A DNA stretch of 21,305 bases from an uncultured Gardnerella sp. (GTDB lineage Bacteria > Actinomycetota > Actinomycetes > Actinomycetales > Bifidobacteriaceae), in contig CAMXWX010000016.1 in the NCBI GenBank assembly GCA_947252975.1, positions 1 through 21,305 on the forward strand. Direction: 5' to 3'. The translations under genes were made by a program, and so were the position numbers. Shown here piece after piece: positions 8,905 to 16,436 of the stretch. Each line of letters opens with the position of its first letter. Within the stretch, counting starts at the first letter, position 1. The notes below the pieces were generated by a model. That model was not told the origin of the DNA and made no database searches. It saw only the letters and a program-made list of their open reading frames with translations.

Positions 8905-8931
8905 ATAGCGCGTGTCTTGATTACAACCCAA

Positions 8932-9621
8932 CTACTTACAATCTTCGACATAAGCAATCAACTCATTAGTAATTCTCAACAACTGAAATACAGTAGATTC
9001 GCGAACTTCTTGACGACTGCCAGATAATCTCAATTCAAAAACAAAAGCAACACTTGATTGCGCAATTTTAGTTACGCTTTGACTTTCGATTTGAGCAAAA
9101 TCATAATCATAGACGTTACTCACGCATCCATCTTCAAGTTCTTTATGAGCCGCATCTTTCACAGAATCCACAGCATCATTAACTTTAGGCAAAAATATTC
9201 CAACATAAACTAAACCTGCTGGTTTATTGCCATCGGGACCAGGACCTGCAACACCAGTTGTAGACAAGCCAATAATAGGAAAATTTGCACAACACTCATA
9301 ATCTTCCCCATACACCCATCCACTGCCACGATATATTTGAGCAGCTCCAATCGCCATTTGAAAAGCAACATCCTGGTAAACCGCGCCTTCAGATTGTAAA
9401 AGATTAGAATTTACACCAAGAATTTTGGATTTAGCATGAATATCATAAGTGACAGCAGAGCCACAAAAAACTCGTGACGCGCCAGGAACAGAAACAAAAG
9501 CATCAGCCAAAAGCCCGCCAGTTAACGACTCTGCTGAAGCAATATGCATTCCTTTAATAAAACTTTTTTCCAATAGATCCGCGGCTAAAGAAACTGTATT
9601 AAAATCTGAAGAATTATTCAT
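8932..9621 (-). CDS. cinA: CinA C-terminal domain protein (PncC-type nicotinamide-nucleotide amidase)
   Basis: Single-domain CinA-C/PncC family protein; characterised members deamidate NMN to nicotinate mononucleotide, and the gene is classically linked to recA. Visible motifs: AESLTGGLLADAFVSVPGAS near the N-terminus (catalytic serine region), CGSAVTYDIHAKSKILGV, and GLSTTGVAGPGPDGNKPAGLVYVGI, the family's TGIAGPGG motif. The N-terminal molybdopterin-binding-like domain of full CinA is absent. There are insertions with GEDYECCANFP in the middle and an acidic stretch after the TGVAGP motif, so it is longer than the roughly 160-residue PncC. Start is uncertain: ATG 9621 (weak GAG) gives 229 residues, and ATG 9663 (AAAGGG only 3 bases away) gives 243. 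It lies between pgsA and recA. Confidence 0.88.
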   Translation of the reverse strand: MNNSSDFNTVSLAADLLEKSFIKGMHIASAESLTGGLLADAFVSVPGASRVFCGSAVTYDIHAKSKILGVNSNLLQSEGAVYQDVAFQMAIGAAQIYRGSGWVYGEDYECCANFPIIGLSTTGVAGPGPDGNKPAGLVYVGIFLPKVNDAVDSVKDAAHKELEDGCVSNVYDYDFAQIESQSVTKIAQSSVAFVFELRLSGSRQEVRESTVFQLLRITNELIAYVEDCK

Positions 9622-9730
9622 AATACGCTCGATATGATTGTAGCTTACGATTTTCCACAACATAAACCCTTTAGGGATAATCTATGAAAAACCGTAAGCT
9701 ACAAACAAGAAGTTTACTTATTGATTTTAT

Positions 9731-10426
9731 TTACTTCACAGGAGGCAAAGGAACTGCATTTTTTGCATCATCAACTTGAGATTCGCTATCTGAAGAACCT
9801 TCAAAGAAAGCACTATAGACATACAAAACTGCAGAATAGAAAGCAAAGCCCAAAGAAATACCAAGCAAGCCAAAAGCCACTGCATAGTAAGAAACCATCC
9901 AAGAAGGCAATGGATTAGCATGAAGAGTTGCAACAAGCGGTGCAATAATCATTGCAATACCAATCGATTGCGTAAGAGTCTTATACTTTCCTGCAGAAGA
10001 TGCAGCAATTACCCTTCCACGAACATTAACAACATAAATTCGCACAAGAGTAATAGCAATTTCGCGAATCATGAACAAGATGGTTATCCACCAATAAATT
10101 TCGCCGAAAACAGAAGCAATAATAAGCGCAGCTAGAATAAGAATTTTATCCGCAATTGGATCAAGTAACTTACCTAATTCTGTAACCTTATGATATTTAC
10201 GAGCCATCCACCCGTCGAGCTTATCCGTAGAAGCAGCTACGACAAACAGCACAAACGCAGCCCAACGCAACGAAACTGAATCAAAACCCCACGTACCTGC
10301 TTTCAAATATAAAACAATAAAAACAAGCGAAAGCACAATACGGATATAAGTCACAATATTTGGAGCATAATTCCAGCCAGCAAAAAATGATGACTTAGCT
10401 TTTTTCTTCATACGCATAACCTTCAT
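9731..10426 (-). CDS. pgsA: CDP-diacylglycerol-glycerol-3-phosphate 3-phosphatidyltransferase
   Basis: Integral membrane enzyme making phosphatidylglycerol phosphate from CDP-diacylglycerol and glycerol 3-phosphate. The CDP-alcohol phosphatidyltransferase signature D-G-x2-A-R-x8-G-x3-D-x3-D is complete as DGWMARKYHKVTELGKLLDPIAD. Four or more hydrophobic segments surround it (around YIRIVLSLVFIVLYL, WAAFVLFVVAAS, ILILAALIIASVF, IAMIIAPLVATL, AFGLLGISLGFAFYSAVLYVY). The C-terminus has a short polar tail (SSDSESQVDDAKN). ATG 10426 has no clear SD; ATG 10411 has AAGG 8 bases upstream and may be the true start. Its position between ftsK and cinA is conserved in actinobacteria. Other CDP-alcohol transferases, such as a cardiolipin synthase of this fold, are a minor alternative. 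Confidence 0.9.
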   Translation of the reverse strand: MKVMRMKKKAKSSFFAGWNYAPNIVTYIRIVLSLVFIVLYLKAGTWGFDSVSLRWAAFVLFVVAASTDKLDGWMARKYHKVTELGKLLDPIADKILILAALIIASVFGEIYWWITILFMIREIAITLVRIYVVNVRGRVIAASSAGKYKTLTQSIGIAMIIAPLVATLHANPLPSWMVSYYAVAFGLLGISLGFAFYSAVLYVYSAFFEGSSDSESQVDDAKNAVPLPPVK

Positions 10427-10489
10427 TCTACTGCAAAGTAAAAACTTCTAGCACACACAACTTGGTGTTGTACACAACAATACAATATC

Positions 10490-13189
10490 TTATAACGAAT
10501 CTGACTCGCCACGAATAAAAGCCAAAACTTTTGGCAAATCTTCCGGCTGAACCAAAACTTCGCGAGCTTTAGAACCTTCAGAAGGTCCCACAACACCTCG
10601 AGATTCAAGCAAATCCATCAATCGACCTGCCTTTGCAAAGCCAACGCGCAACTTACGCTGAAGCATTGAAGTAGAACCAAATTGCGAACTGACAACAAGC
10701 TCAGCAGCCTGAAGCAACTCATCCATATCGTCGCCAATATCGCTAGTTTTAAGCTTGCTTTGAGCTTGAGCATCCGCTTTTTGAGCCATTTGCTCAATAT
10801 CTTCACGATACTTTGGTTTACGCTGCGTGCGAACATACTCCACAGCCTTGCGGATTTCAGATTCACTCACCCACGAACCCTGCACACGTTGAGGTTTTGC
10901 AGCACCCATTGGAAGGAACAAAGCGTCGCCTTGACCAATCAAAGTTTCTGCACCAACAGTATCGAGAATAACCCTTGAATCAGTAGCAGACGAAGTAGCA
11001 AAAGCCAAACGAGAAGGAATATTCGCCTTAATTAAGCCTGTTACAACGTCAACAGACGGACGCTGAGTAGCGAGAACCAAATGCACACCTGCAGCTCGAG
11101 CAAGCTGAGTAATACGCTGAATAGAACTTTCAACATCGTTCTTAGCGACCATCATCAAATCAGCCATCTCGTCCACAACCACAAGCAAATACGGGTATGG
11201 AGCAACTTTTCGCTCAGATCCAGCCGGTGCGTGAACCTTTCCTTCACGAACAGCCTTGTTGAAATCTTTAACATGACGGAAACCAAAGAATTGCAAGTCA
11301 TCGTAGCGAGCATCCATCTCTTTAACAACCCACTCAAGAGCCTGCGCAGCCTTCTTAGGATCCGTAATAATCGGAGTAAGCAAATGCGGAATACCAGCAT
11401 AAGCAGAAAGCTCCACGCGCTTAGGATCGACCATAATCATGCGAACTTGCTCAGGAGTTGCCCTCATAATAATCGAAGTAAGCATTGAGTTAATGAAACT
11501 CGACTTACCGGAGCCGGTAGCGCCAGCAACAAGCAAATGCGGCATTTTATCGAGAGCTGCAGTTACGAAATGACCTTCAACATCTTTTCCAACACCTGTA
11601 AGCATAGGATTAGGGTCATTCATAGCTTTTTGCGAGCGCAGAACATCTCCCAAATGCACAATTTCGCGGTCGACGTTTGGAATTTCAATACCAATAGCAG
11701 ACTTTCCTGGAATTGGCGACAAAATACGCACATCCGTACTAGCTACAGCGTATGCAATATTTTTTTGCAAATTCGTAACTTTTTCAACTTTTACACCAGG
11801 ACCAAGCTCAACCTCGTACTGCGTAACAGATGGTCCTCTAAGGAATCCAATAACGTGAGCGTCGACGTCAAATTGCTCAAAAGTAGAAGTTAGCGCGCGA
11901 ATAACGTTATCGTTTGCTGGAGTTCTCGCAGCATGAGGCTTGCCATGAGCTAAAAGATTCAAATCAGGGAGCTTGTAAGGTTCAGAGAAAGAATCAAAAG
12001 AAGGCTCATTATTATTGCCAGCACCATTTTCGCCGTCTGCAGCATTTTCATTATCTGAATCTTCCTGATCCCTGCGATATTGATCCATACGTTCAGCTGG
12101 AATACTTGACCATGGATCGCTTGCAGATAAAGAGGAATCACTCATAGGAGCTTTTGGCAATATTTCTTCAGGAACAGGCTTTGATGAAGATGAAACACTT
12201 CTAGGTGTAAGTTGACTCGAATTATTATCAGCATTTTCAAATTGGGAATTATTTGCAGCATTATTATCGGAAGAGCTGCTCACAGTTCTTGCTTTACGAG
12301 GTTCAACTCTTTCAAGATTATCTACACTATTACCGTGAGAAGCAGCATGCGAAAATGCATCATCGCCGGCGTATTCGTCAAGCAATTCCCCATTATTATT
12401 ACTGTTTTTACGCTTAAAGAATGATTTAAACAGTTTCAACACAGAAGACATTTGAGAAGATCCGCTATTATTTTTCGGCGACTCTTCATTGTGAGTTGGC
12501 ACGCCATCTGCAAATTCCAAAGAATTGGTTTTGCTGTCAGAATTATCTTCTTCAGAGTTTCCTAAATCTTCAGAAGACTTTTTACTGTTATATTTAGCAA
12601 AAATAGTAGCAACACCTTGAGCTATATCAGTTACATGAAGGCGAGTAATCATTAATATCGAAAAAATAGCAGCTACTACAAAAATAATAATTGCAAAAAT
12701 ACGAGAAAGACCCCACGATAGCGGAGATCCGAGCACAAAACCTAATAACCCACCTGACTTTTGCACAGTTCCTAAATTAAATGCTTTTCCGCGAGGCGCA
12801 GAAGAAATATCAAGAATTGAGCAAACAGATAACAATAGAATAATAAATCCGCTAATAACACGAGGATTACCAGAGCCAGCTCCACTGTTACGCATCAACC
12901 TAAAAGCGACAACGCTTAACCATACAGGCAGAACAACGCTCATAATTCCAAGCAAACTAGAAGACACAAAATGGAGACCTACTCCAATAAATCCACTAAC
13001 TCTAAACCATTCTGATGCGCAGAATAAAATCGCAAGAACAAGCATAACGAAGCACAAACCGTCTCTGCGATATGCCTCATCGTATTCTCCAACACCAAAA
13101 AGCGAGCGCACTAACTTTCCTAAAGTTCTAGGCACAAACAGGAGAATTGTCTCCCATAATGGTTCACTAGGTGAAGCCTTACCAGCCAT
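10490..13189 (-). CDS. ftsK: DNA translocase FtsK/SpoIIIE
   Basis: Septum-located, ATP-driven DNA pump that clears and aligns chromosomes at division. The 899-residue protein has four hydrophobic N-terminal segments (about 44-58, 66-97, 111-127 and 147-182), a linker of about 220 residues rich in S, N, D and E (about 200-405), the alpha/beta motor with Walker A GATGSGKS (556-563) and Walker B LLVVVDE (668-674), [23 protein letters not shown], and a C-terminal winged-helix gamma domain (about 828-890: [20 protein letters not shown]...) that reads KOPS-like sequences. The ATG is preceded by AAGGAG with a 5-base gap. pgsA follows after 63 bases. The serine/asparagine linker is homopolymer-rich at DNA level but the frame is intact. 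Confidence 0.97.
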   Translation of the reverse strand: MAGKASPSEPLWETILLFVPRTLGKLVRSLFGVGEYDEAYRRDGLCFVMLVLAILFCASEWFRVSGFIGVGLHFVSSSLLGIMSVVLPVWLSVVAFRLMRNSGAGSGNPRVISGFIILLLSVCSILDISSAPRGKAFNLGTVQKSGGLLGFVLGSPLSWGLSRIFAIIIFVVAAIFSILMITRLHVTDIAQGVATIFAKYNSKKSSEDLGNSEEDNSDSKTNSLEFADGVPTHNEESPKNNSGSSQMSSVLKLFKSFFKRKNSNNNGELLDEYAGDDAFSHAASHGNSVDNLERVEPRKARTVSSSSDNNAANNSQFENADNNSSQLTPRSVSSSSKPVPEEILPKAPMSDSSLSASDPWSSIPAERMDQYRRDQEDSDNENAADGENGAGNNNEPSFDSFSEPYKLPDLNLLAHGKPHAARTPANDNVIRALTSTFEQFDVDAHVIGFLRGPSVTQYEVELGPGVKVEKVTNLQKNIAYAVASTDVRILSPIPGKSAIGIEIPNVDREIVHLGDVLRSQKAMNDPNPMLTGVGKDVEGHFVTAALDKMPHLLVAGATGSGKSSFINSMLTSIIMRATPEQVRMIMVDPKRVELSAYAGIPHLLTPIITDPKKAAQALEWVVKEMDARYDDLQFFGFRHVKDFNKAVREGKVHAPAGSERKVAPYPYLLVVVDEMADLMMVAKNDVESSIQRITQLARAAGVHLVLATQRPSVDVVTGLIKANIPSRLAFATSSATDSRVILDTVGAETLIGQGDALFLPMGAAKPQRVQGSWVSESEIRKAVEYVRTQRKPKYREDIEQMAQKADAQAQSKLKTSDIGDDMDELLQAAELVVSSQFGSTSMLQRKLRVGFAKAGRLMDLLESRGVVGPSEGSKAREVLVQPEDLPKVLAFIRGESDSL

Positions 13190-13260
13190 AAATACTCCTT
13201 CTGCACCATGTGCTATTTAGTACGCCATGTCATCATCAACATACATATGCGTAACCATAC

Positions 13261-13279
13261 CAGTCTACTCCATAGACTG
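13261..13279. repeat. Inverted repeat upstream of ftsK
   Basis: In the 216-base gap between srtC and ftsK, CAGTCTA-CTCCA-TAGACTG is a perfect 7-base inverted repeat 72 bases before the ftsK start. No T-run follows on either strand, so it is not a terminator; an operator is possible. A second small hairpin, AAGCG-ATTGC-CGCTT, lies at 13294-13308. No convincing ftsK promoter or srtC terminator was recognised in the gap. Confidence 0.4.
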
Positions 13280-13405
13280 AGGTTATTTAAATGAAGCGAT
13301 TGCCGCTTACTCTAATGCTAATATGATGCACATTCCTCAAGTATTTCATCAACTGATAAATCGTTGATATATCACTTCTTTCTTTCACAATAAGCAATCA
13401 TGTAT

Positions 13406-14419
13406 TTATTTTTCACAAATATGCATTCCTTGCGGCACAATATTATTATTACGACGTTTTCGAACTATAGCAATAATCATTGTGGCAAGAACCACCGCGC
13501 AACTTATCAATGCTATAAGGAACATAGTCATCCAGAATGGCCACTGAAGATGATCTTCTGGAGCATGCGCTGGGTCCGGCAGCACGCGATACCCCGTCAC
13601 TAGCAATCTATGCGAGTTAACACCATACGGCGTACATGTAAGCAACGTCGCTAAATCGCGACCCTTTTCACGCTGCAACAAACTAATATCATGCGGATCA
13701 ACCACGCTAATGCGAAACACCTTATAGCGCATTGTATAGCCCTGTACATCAATGTAGAAGTAGTCTCCACGCTTCATATCGATTAAACCGTCAAACATGG
13801 TTGCTGTAGGCAAACCAGTATGAGCTGTGATAACAGTATGCCTGTTTTTGCCGCCCACTGGCAAATCTGTGCCATACAAGTGCCCTGCTCCGCGAGCTAG
13901 AACATCGCGCGAAGCACCATGATAAATCGGTAGTTTTACGCCTATTTTTGGGATTTTTATGATTCCCATAATTCCCATTGGTTCGTCTAGTTGTTTGATA
14001 TATGACTTATAGTCTGCTGTTTTTTTGTAATTGTCACTACCGTCATACGGATCGGCTGTAAAAATTTTTTTTCTGCGCGCATTGTATTTTCGCGCACTTT
14101 TTAGAATAGATTGTCGCACGCTAGCGGCTTGATTATAAGTTACTTTGTCGTAATCTATGGAAATTTGTTTAGACACGTGATTATTCCACAGTGTTGATGC
14201 CACTGGGTAGGTGAAGCATAGAATTGCAGCTAGCGCCAGAATGATTGGTTCAATAACGCATTTAAAAACAGATTTTTTGGGATTTGCAGAATCTGAGTCT
14301 GCAGAAGATTCGTTTGCAGACGATTCATTGGGAGTGGATTTAAGAATATGTAAGCCTGCTAATCGCACTAATCTCTCTAAGCTGCTGCGGCAAGCTTTTG
14401 CAAATTTAGTAAAACTCAT
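13406..14419 (-). CDS. Class C (pilus-assembly) sortase
   Basis: Membrane transpeptidase that would polymerise the LPXTG pilin encoded just upstream. The 337-residue protein has an N-terminal membrane segment (about 54-76), a C-terminal one (about 293-318) with a basic end (RKRRNNN), and the sortase fold between. The catalytic residues are H200 (HTVITAHTGL), C262 (LLTCTPYGVNSHR) and R271. Two membrane anchors, the TLxTC-type motif followed by TPYGVNSHRLLVTG, and a DPY lid motif (123-125, ahead of the core) define class C. A serine/asparagine-rich stretch (about 30-46) precedes the first membrane segment. ATG 14419 has GGAAG about 7 bases upstream. A terminator-like hairpin separates it from the pilin gene. 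A run of A8 followed by T5 on the coding strand is at 14060-14072, before the catalytic part. Confidence 0.93.
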   Translation of the reverse strand: MSFTKFAKACRSSLERLVRLAGLHILKSTPNESSANESSADSDSANPKKSVFKCVIEPIILALAAILCFTYPVASTLWNNHVSKQISIDYDKVTYNQAASVRQSILKSARKYNARRKKIFTADPYDGSDNYKKTADYKSYIKQLDEPMGIMGIIKIPKIGVKLPIYHGASRDVLARGAGHLYGTDLPVGGKNRHTVITAHTGLPTATMFDGLIDMKRGDYFYIDVQGYTMRYKVFRISVVDPHDISLLQREKGRDLATLLTCTPYGVNSHRLLVTGYRVLPDPAHAPEDHLQWPFWMTMFLIALISCAVVLATMIIAIVRKRRNNNIVPQGMHICEK

Positions 14420-14431
14420 AAATCCACTTCC

Positions 14432-14475
14432 AAAAAGTAAAACAGGGGGCTAAGCAAATACCGCCCAACCCCCTG
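14432..14475 (-). terminator. Terminator-like hairpin between pilin and sortase genes
   Basis: On the minus strand CAGGGGG (14469-14475) pairs with CCCCCTG (14443-14449), a G/C-rich 7-base stem with a 19-base loop, followed directly by TTTTACTTTTT (14432-14442). It lies 34 bases after the pilin stop and ends 12 bases before the sortase start. The T-tract is part of the sortase leader, so read-through is needed for sortase expression; it fits a partial terminator. Confidence 0.75.
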
Positions 14476-14508
14476 AGTTTTTTATAATATATTTACGTTA
14501 GAAGAATA

Positions 14509-16203
14509 CTAAGCGCGCTGCTTATCTTCTTCTTTGCGATTGTTACGAGTGTAAATAAACACGCTTGCAGCAATCAAAACAATGCCAGCGATAGCGAAAA
14601 TAAACACGCCATAAGCACCGGTCTTTGGAAGCTTGAACCAGTGATCAATGCTATTATTGCTCGTTGGAACATCCTTGAACGAGTAAACAAACGTCTTCGA
14701 ATCTTTATTATAATTAGCGTCTGTTAAGTAAGTCGTAGGAATAGTAACTTCTTCAACTTTTGGAGCCAAAACATAGTTGTCTGGAGCTTTAGTTTCCACA
14801 ACGTAGAACTTTTGTCCAACTTTTGCTTTAAATCCATCTGCTGTCAAACCAGTCTTATCAGCAGTTTCAGCATCAGTAGCAAAGCCCTTAGAAGACTTGT
14901 TCTTGCACTTAGCATCAGTACGAGAAGCGTCAGCCGCGCATGCGTTTGCATCATCTGGCTTTGCAAACACAGCAAACTTAGCGCCCTTAATAGCTTTTCC
15001 GTCAGTGCTGCTTATCTTCTTGATCTGGAATTTGACAAGAGTTACCTTAGAATCTGGATTTGGAGTTGGATTAACAGGCTTTGGCTTATCCTGGTCAGGA
15101 GTACCTTTCTTATATCCTGGCTGATAACCATACTTGTTTATAAGTTCGCCAGCTGGAGCATCTGCCTTAAGAGTGAACTTAAGCGCAACAGTTAACTTTG
15201 CATTTGGCGAAGTCTTAAGAGCAGTAGCAATTTCGCCAAGACCTGCATCTGTAAACGATACGGTAATACGCTTACGAGTATTATTATCGATAGGACTATC
15301 TTCAATAGTAACCTTATACTTATCTTCTTGACCATTGCTGTTAGTAATAGGAGTATTCCCAATCTTAACGCTTTTAACTACATCTTTACTAGAAGCATAA
15401 GCAGACTTCAACGCGTCATCCCACACAGCAAAGCCCTGATAATCATCAGCCTTACGATCTTTAACAGGCGTACCACTAGTTGTAACTACAGAAGTTGAAA
15501 TGGTATATGGCAAATCATCCTTTGTACCAACCATTCCTGTAGTGTCAACAGTCTTCTTAATAGCATCCTTAGTATATGCATTCTTAGGATCGACAGTTGG
15601 ATTGTAATCATATTCTGTGCCTTTTTTACCACTGGTGATTTGTGGAATAGTCATAAAGAATGGCTGCGGAAGCTTTTCGTATCCATCTGGAACACTTATT
15701 TCTTCAACCTTGTATAAGCCGATTTGAAGATTGCTAACAGTTACTTTACCATCAGAGCCTGTTGTAAACAGAGTCTTATCATTGCCTGTATTTGAGTTGT
15801 CTGATATTGCAGTGCCTAAATCAGTTGATGGCAAAGAGCCAGGATCTGTATTAAGAGTTGTAACCTTAGCAGCAACTTTTAGCCAATCATCATACTTCTT
15901 AAGATCAATAGCTGTACCATCTAGTTTGACAACTGGAGTTACCTTAAACTTTGCACCCTTAACAGGAGTTGCCTTCTTCTGATTACCTTTCTCATCGGTT
16001 TCATCCTTGTACTTTGTAATCTTGATGGAACCCTTTCTATCTTTATTGGCAGCATTCCAAGGTGCATCAGCATCAGTAGCTGTTTGAGTCGTACCAGTAG
16101 CAAATGCTACGTTGTTTGCCACCACAGCACCGGCAACGCACAGCGTGCCAGCCATTGCGAGCGAGGCGAATGCCGCCACGCATTGTTTAGTGAATTTGTT
16201 CAT
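14509..16203 (-). CDS. LPXTG backbone pilin (major fimbrial subunit, isopeptide-forming)
   Basis: Secreted subunit that the class C sortase would link into a fibre. With start ATG 16203 the product is 564 residues. A signal peptide occupies about 1-35 (basic MNKFTK, long hydrophobic core, cleavage near AFA/TG). A PKN-type pilin motif is NPTVDPKN with K207 as likely acceptor lysine. An E-box is YVVETKAPDNY (E470), and a related element is LYKVEEISVPDGY near 167, both typical of CnaB-like domains that form internal isopeptide bonds. The sorting signal LPKTG is at 525-529, followed by a membrane segment and RNNRKEEDKQR. Two cysteines near 422 and 433 may bridge. I chose 16203 because AAAGGA lies 6 bases upstream; the TTG at 16236 and the ATGs between are poorly placed. 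The large LPXTG protein precedes it and the sortase follows. Confidence 0.92.
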   Translation of the reverse strand: MNKFTKQCVAAFASLAMAGTLCVAGAVVANNVAFATGTTQTATDADAPWNAANKDRKGSIKITKYKDETDEKGNQKKATPVKGAKFKVTPVVKLDGTAIDLKKYDDWLKVAAKVTTLNTDPGSLPSTDLGTAISDNSNTGNDKTLFTTGSDGKVTVSNLQIGLYKVEEISVPDGYEKLPQPFFMTIPQITSGKKGTEYDYNPTVDPKNAYTKDAIKKTVDTTGMVGTKDDLPYTISTSVVTTSGTPVKDRKADDYQGFAVWDDALKSAYASSKDVVKSVKIGNTPITNSNGQEDKYKVTIEDSPIDNNTRKRITVSFTDAGLGEIATALKTSPNAKLTVALKFTLKADAPAGELINKYGYQPGYKKGTPDQDKPKPVNPTPNPDSKVTLVKFQIKKISSTDGKAIKGAKFAVFAKPDDANACAADASRTDAKCKNKSSKGFATDAETADKTGLTADGFKAKVGQKFYVVETKAPDNYVLAPKVEEVTIPTTYLTDANYNKDSKTFVYSFKDVPTSNNSIDHWFKLPKTGAYGVFIFAIAGIVLIAASVFIYTRNNRKEEDKQRA

Positions 16204-16436
16204 ATTCATTCCTTTCATAAATGCTGTTTCCAGCAATTAAAAGTTTTGAAATTTTGATGTAAGTATGTAATTGTTTATCGGTTTTAACCGAATTTCGAAT
16301 TATTCACGCAATTTGCTCATAAATGAGTAAATTTTTTAAGTTTAGGAATATTATGTTGCAATATCACGCTCCAAAATTCCATGAGATTTTGCATCAAAAA
16401 CACGCACATTAAAAACATGCACCCAGTAGAAAAGCT
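16204..16436 (-). promoter_or_regulatory. Gap between surface-protein and pilin genes: candidate pilin promoter and palindromes
   Basis: The 233-base gap has a possible promoter TTTTGG (16371-16376) and TAATAT (16348-16353), spacer 17, which would give a leader of about 140 bases for the pilin mRNA. Two inverted repeats lie in that leader: TCGGTT-TT-AACCGA (16278-16291) and CTCAT-AA-ATGAG (16316-16327). Next to the preceding gene's stop are two near-identical direct repeats, CATCAAAAACACGC and CATTAAAAACATGC (16392-16405 and 16407-16420). I see no terminator for the large gene. The pilin could be driven from here or from the far upstream promoter; the sequence alone does not decide. Confidence 0.35.

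Noticed and set aside
11081..12424. Several plus-strand frames of 70-135 codons inside ftsK and similar frames opposite other genes
   Set aside because: They mirror the real genes on the other strand, lack SDs, and have compositions typical of antisense shadows.
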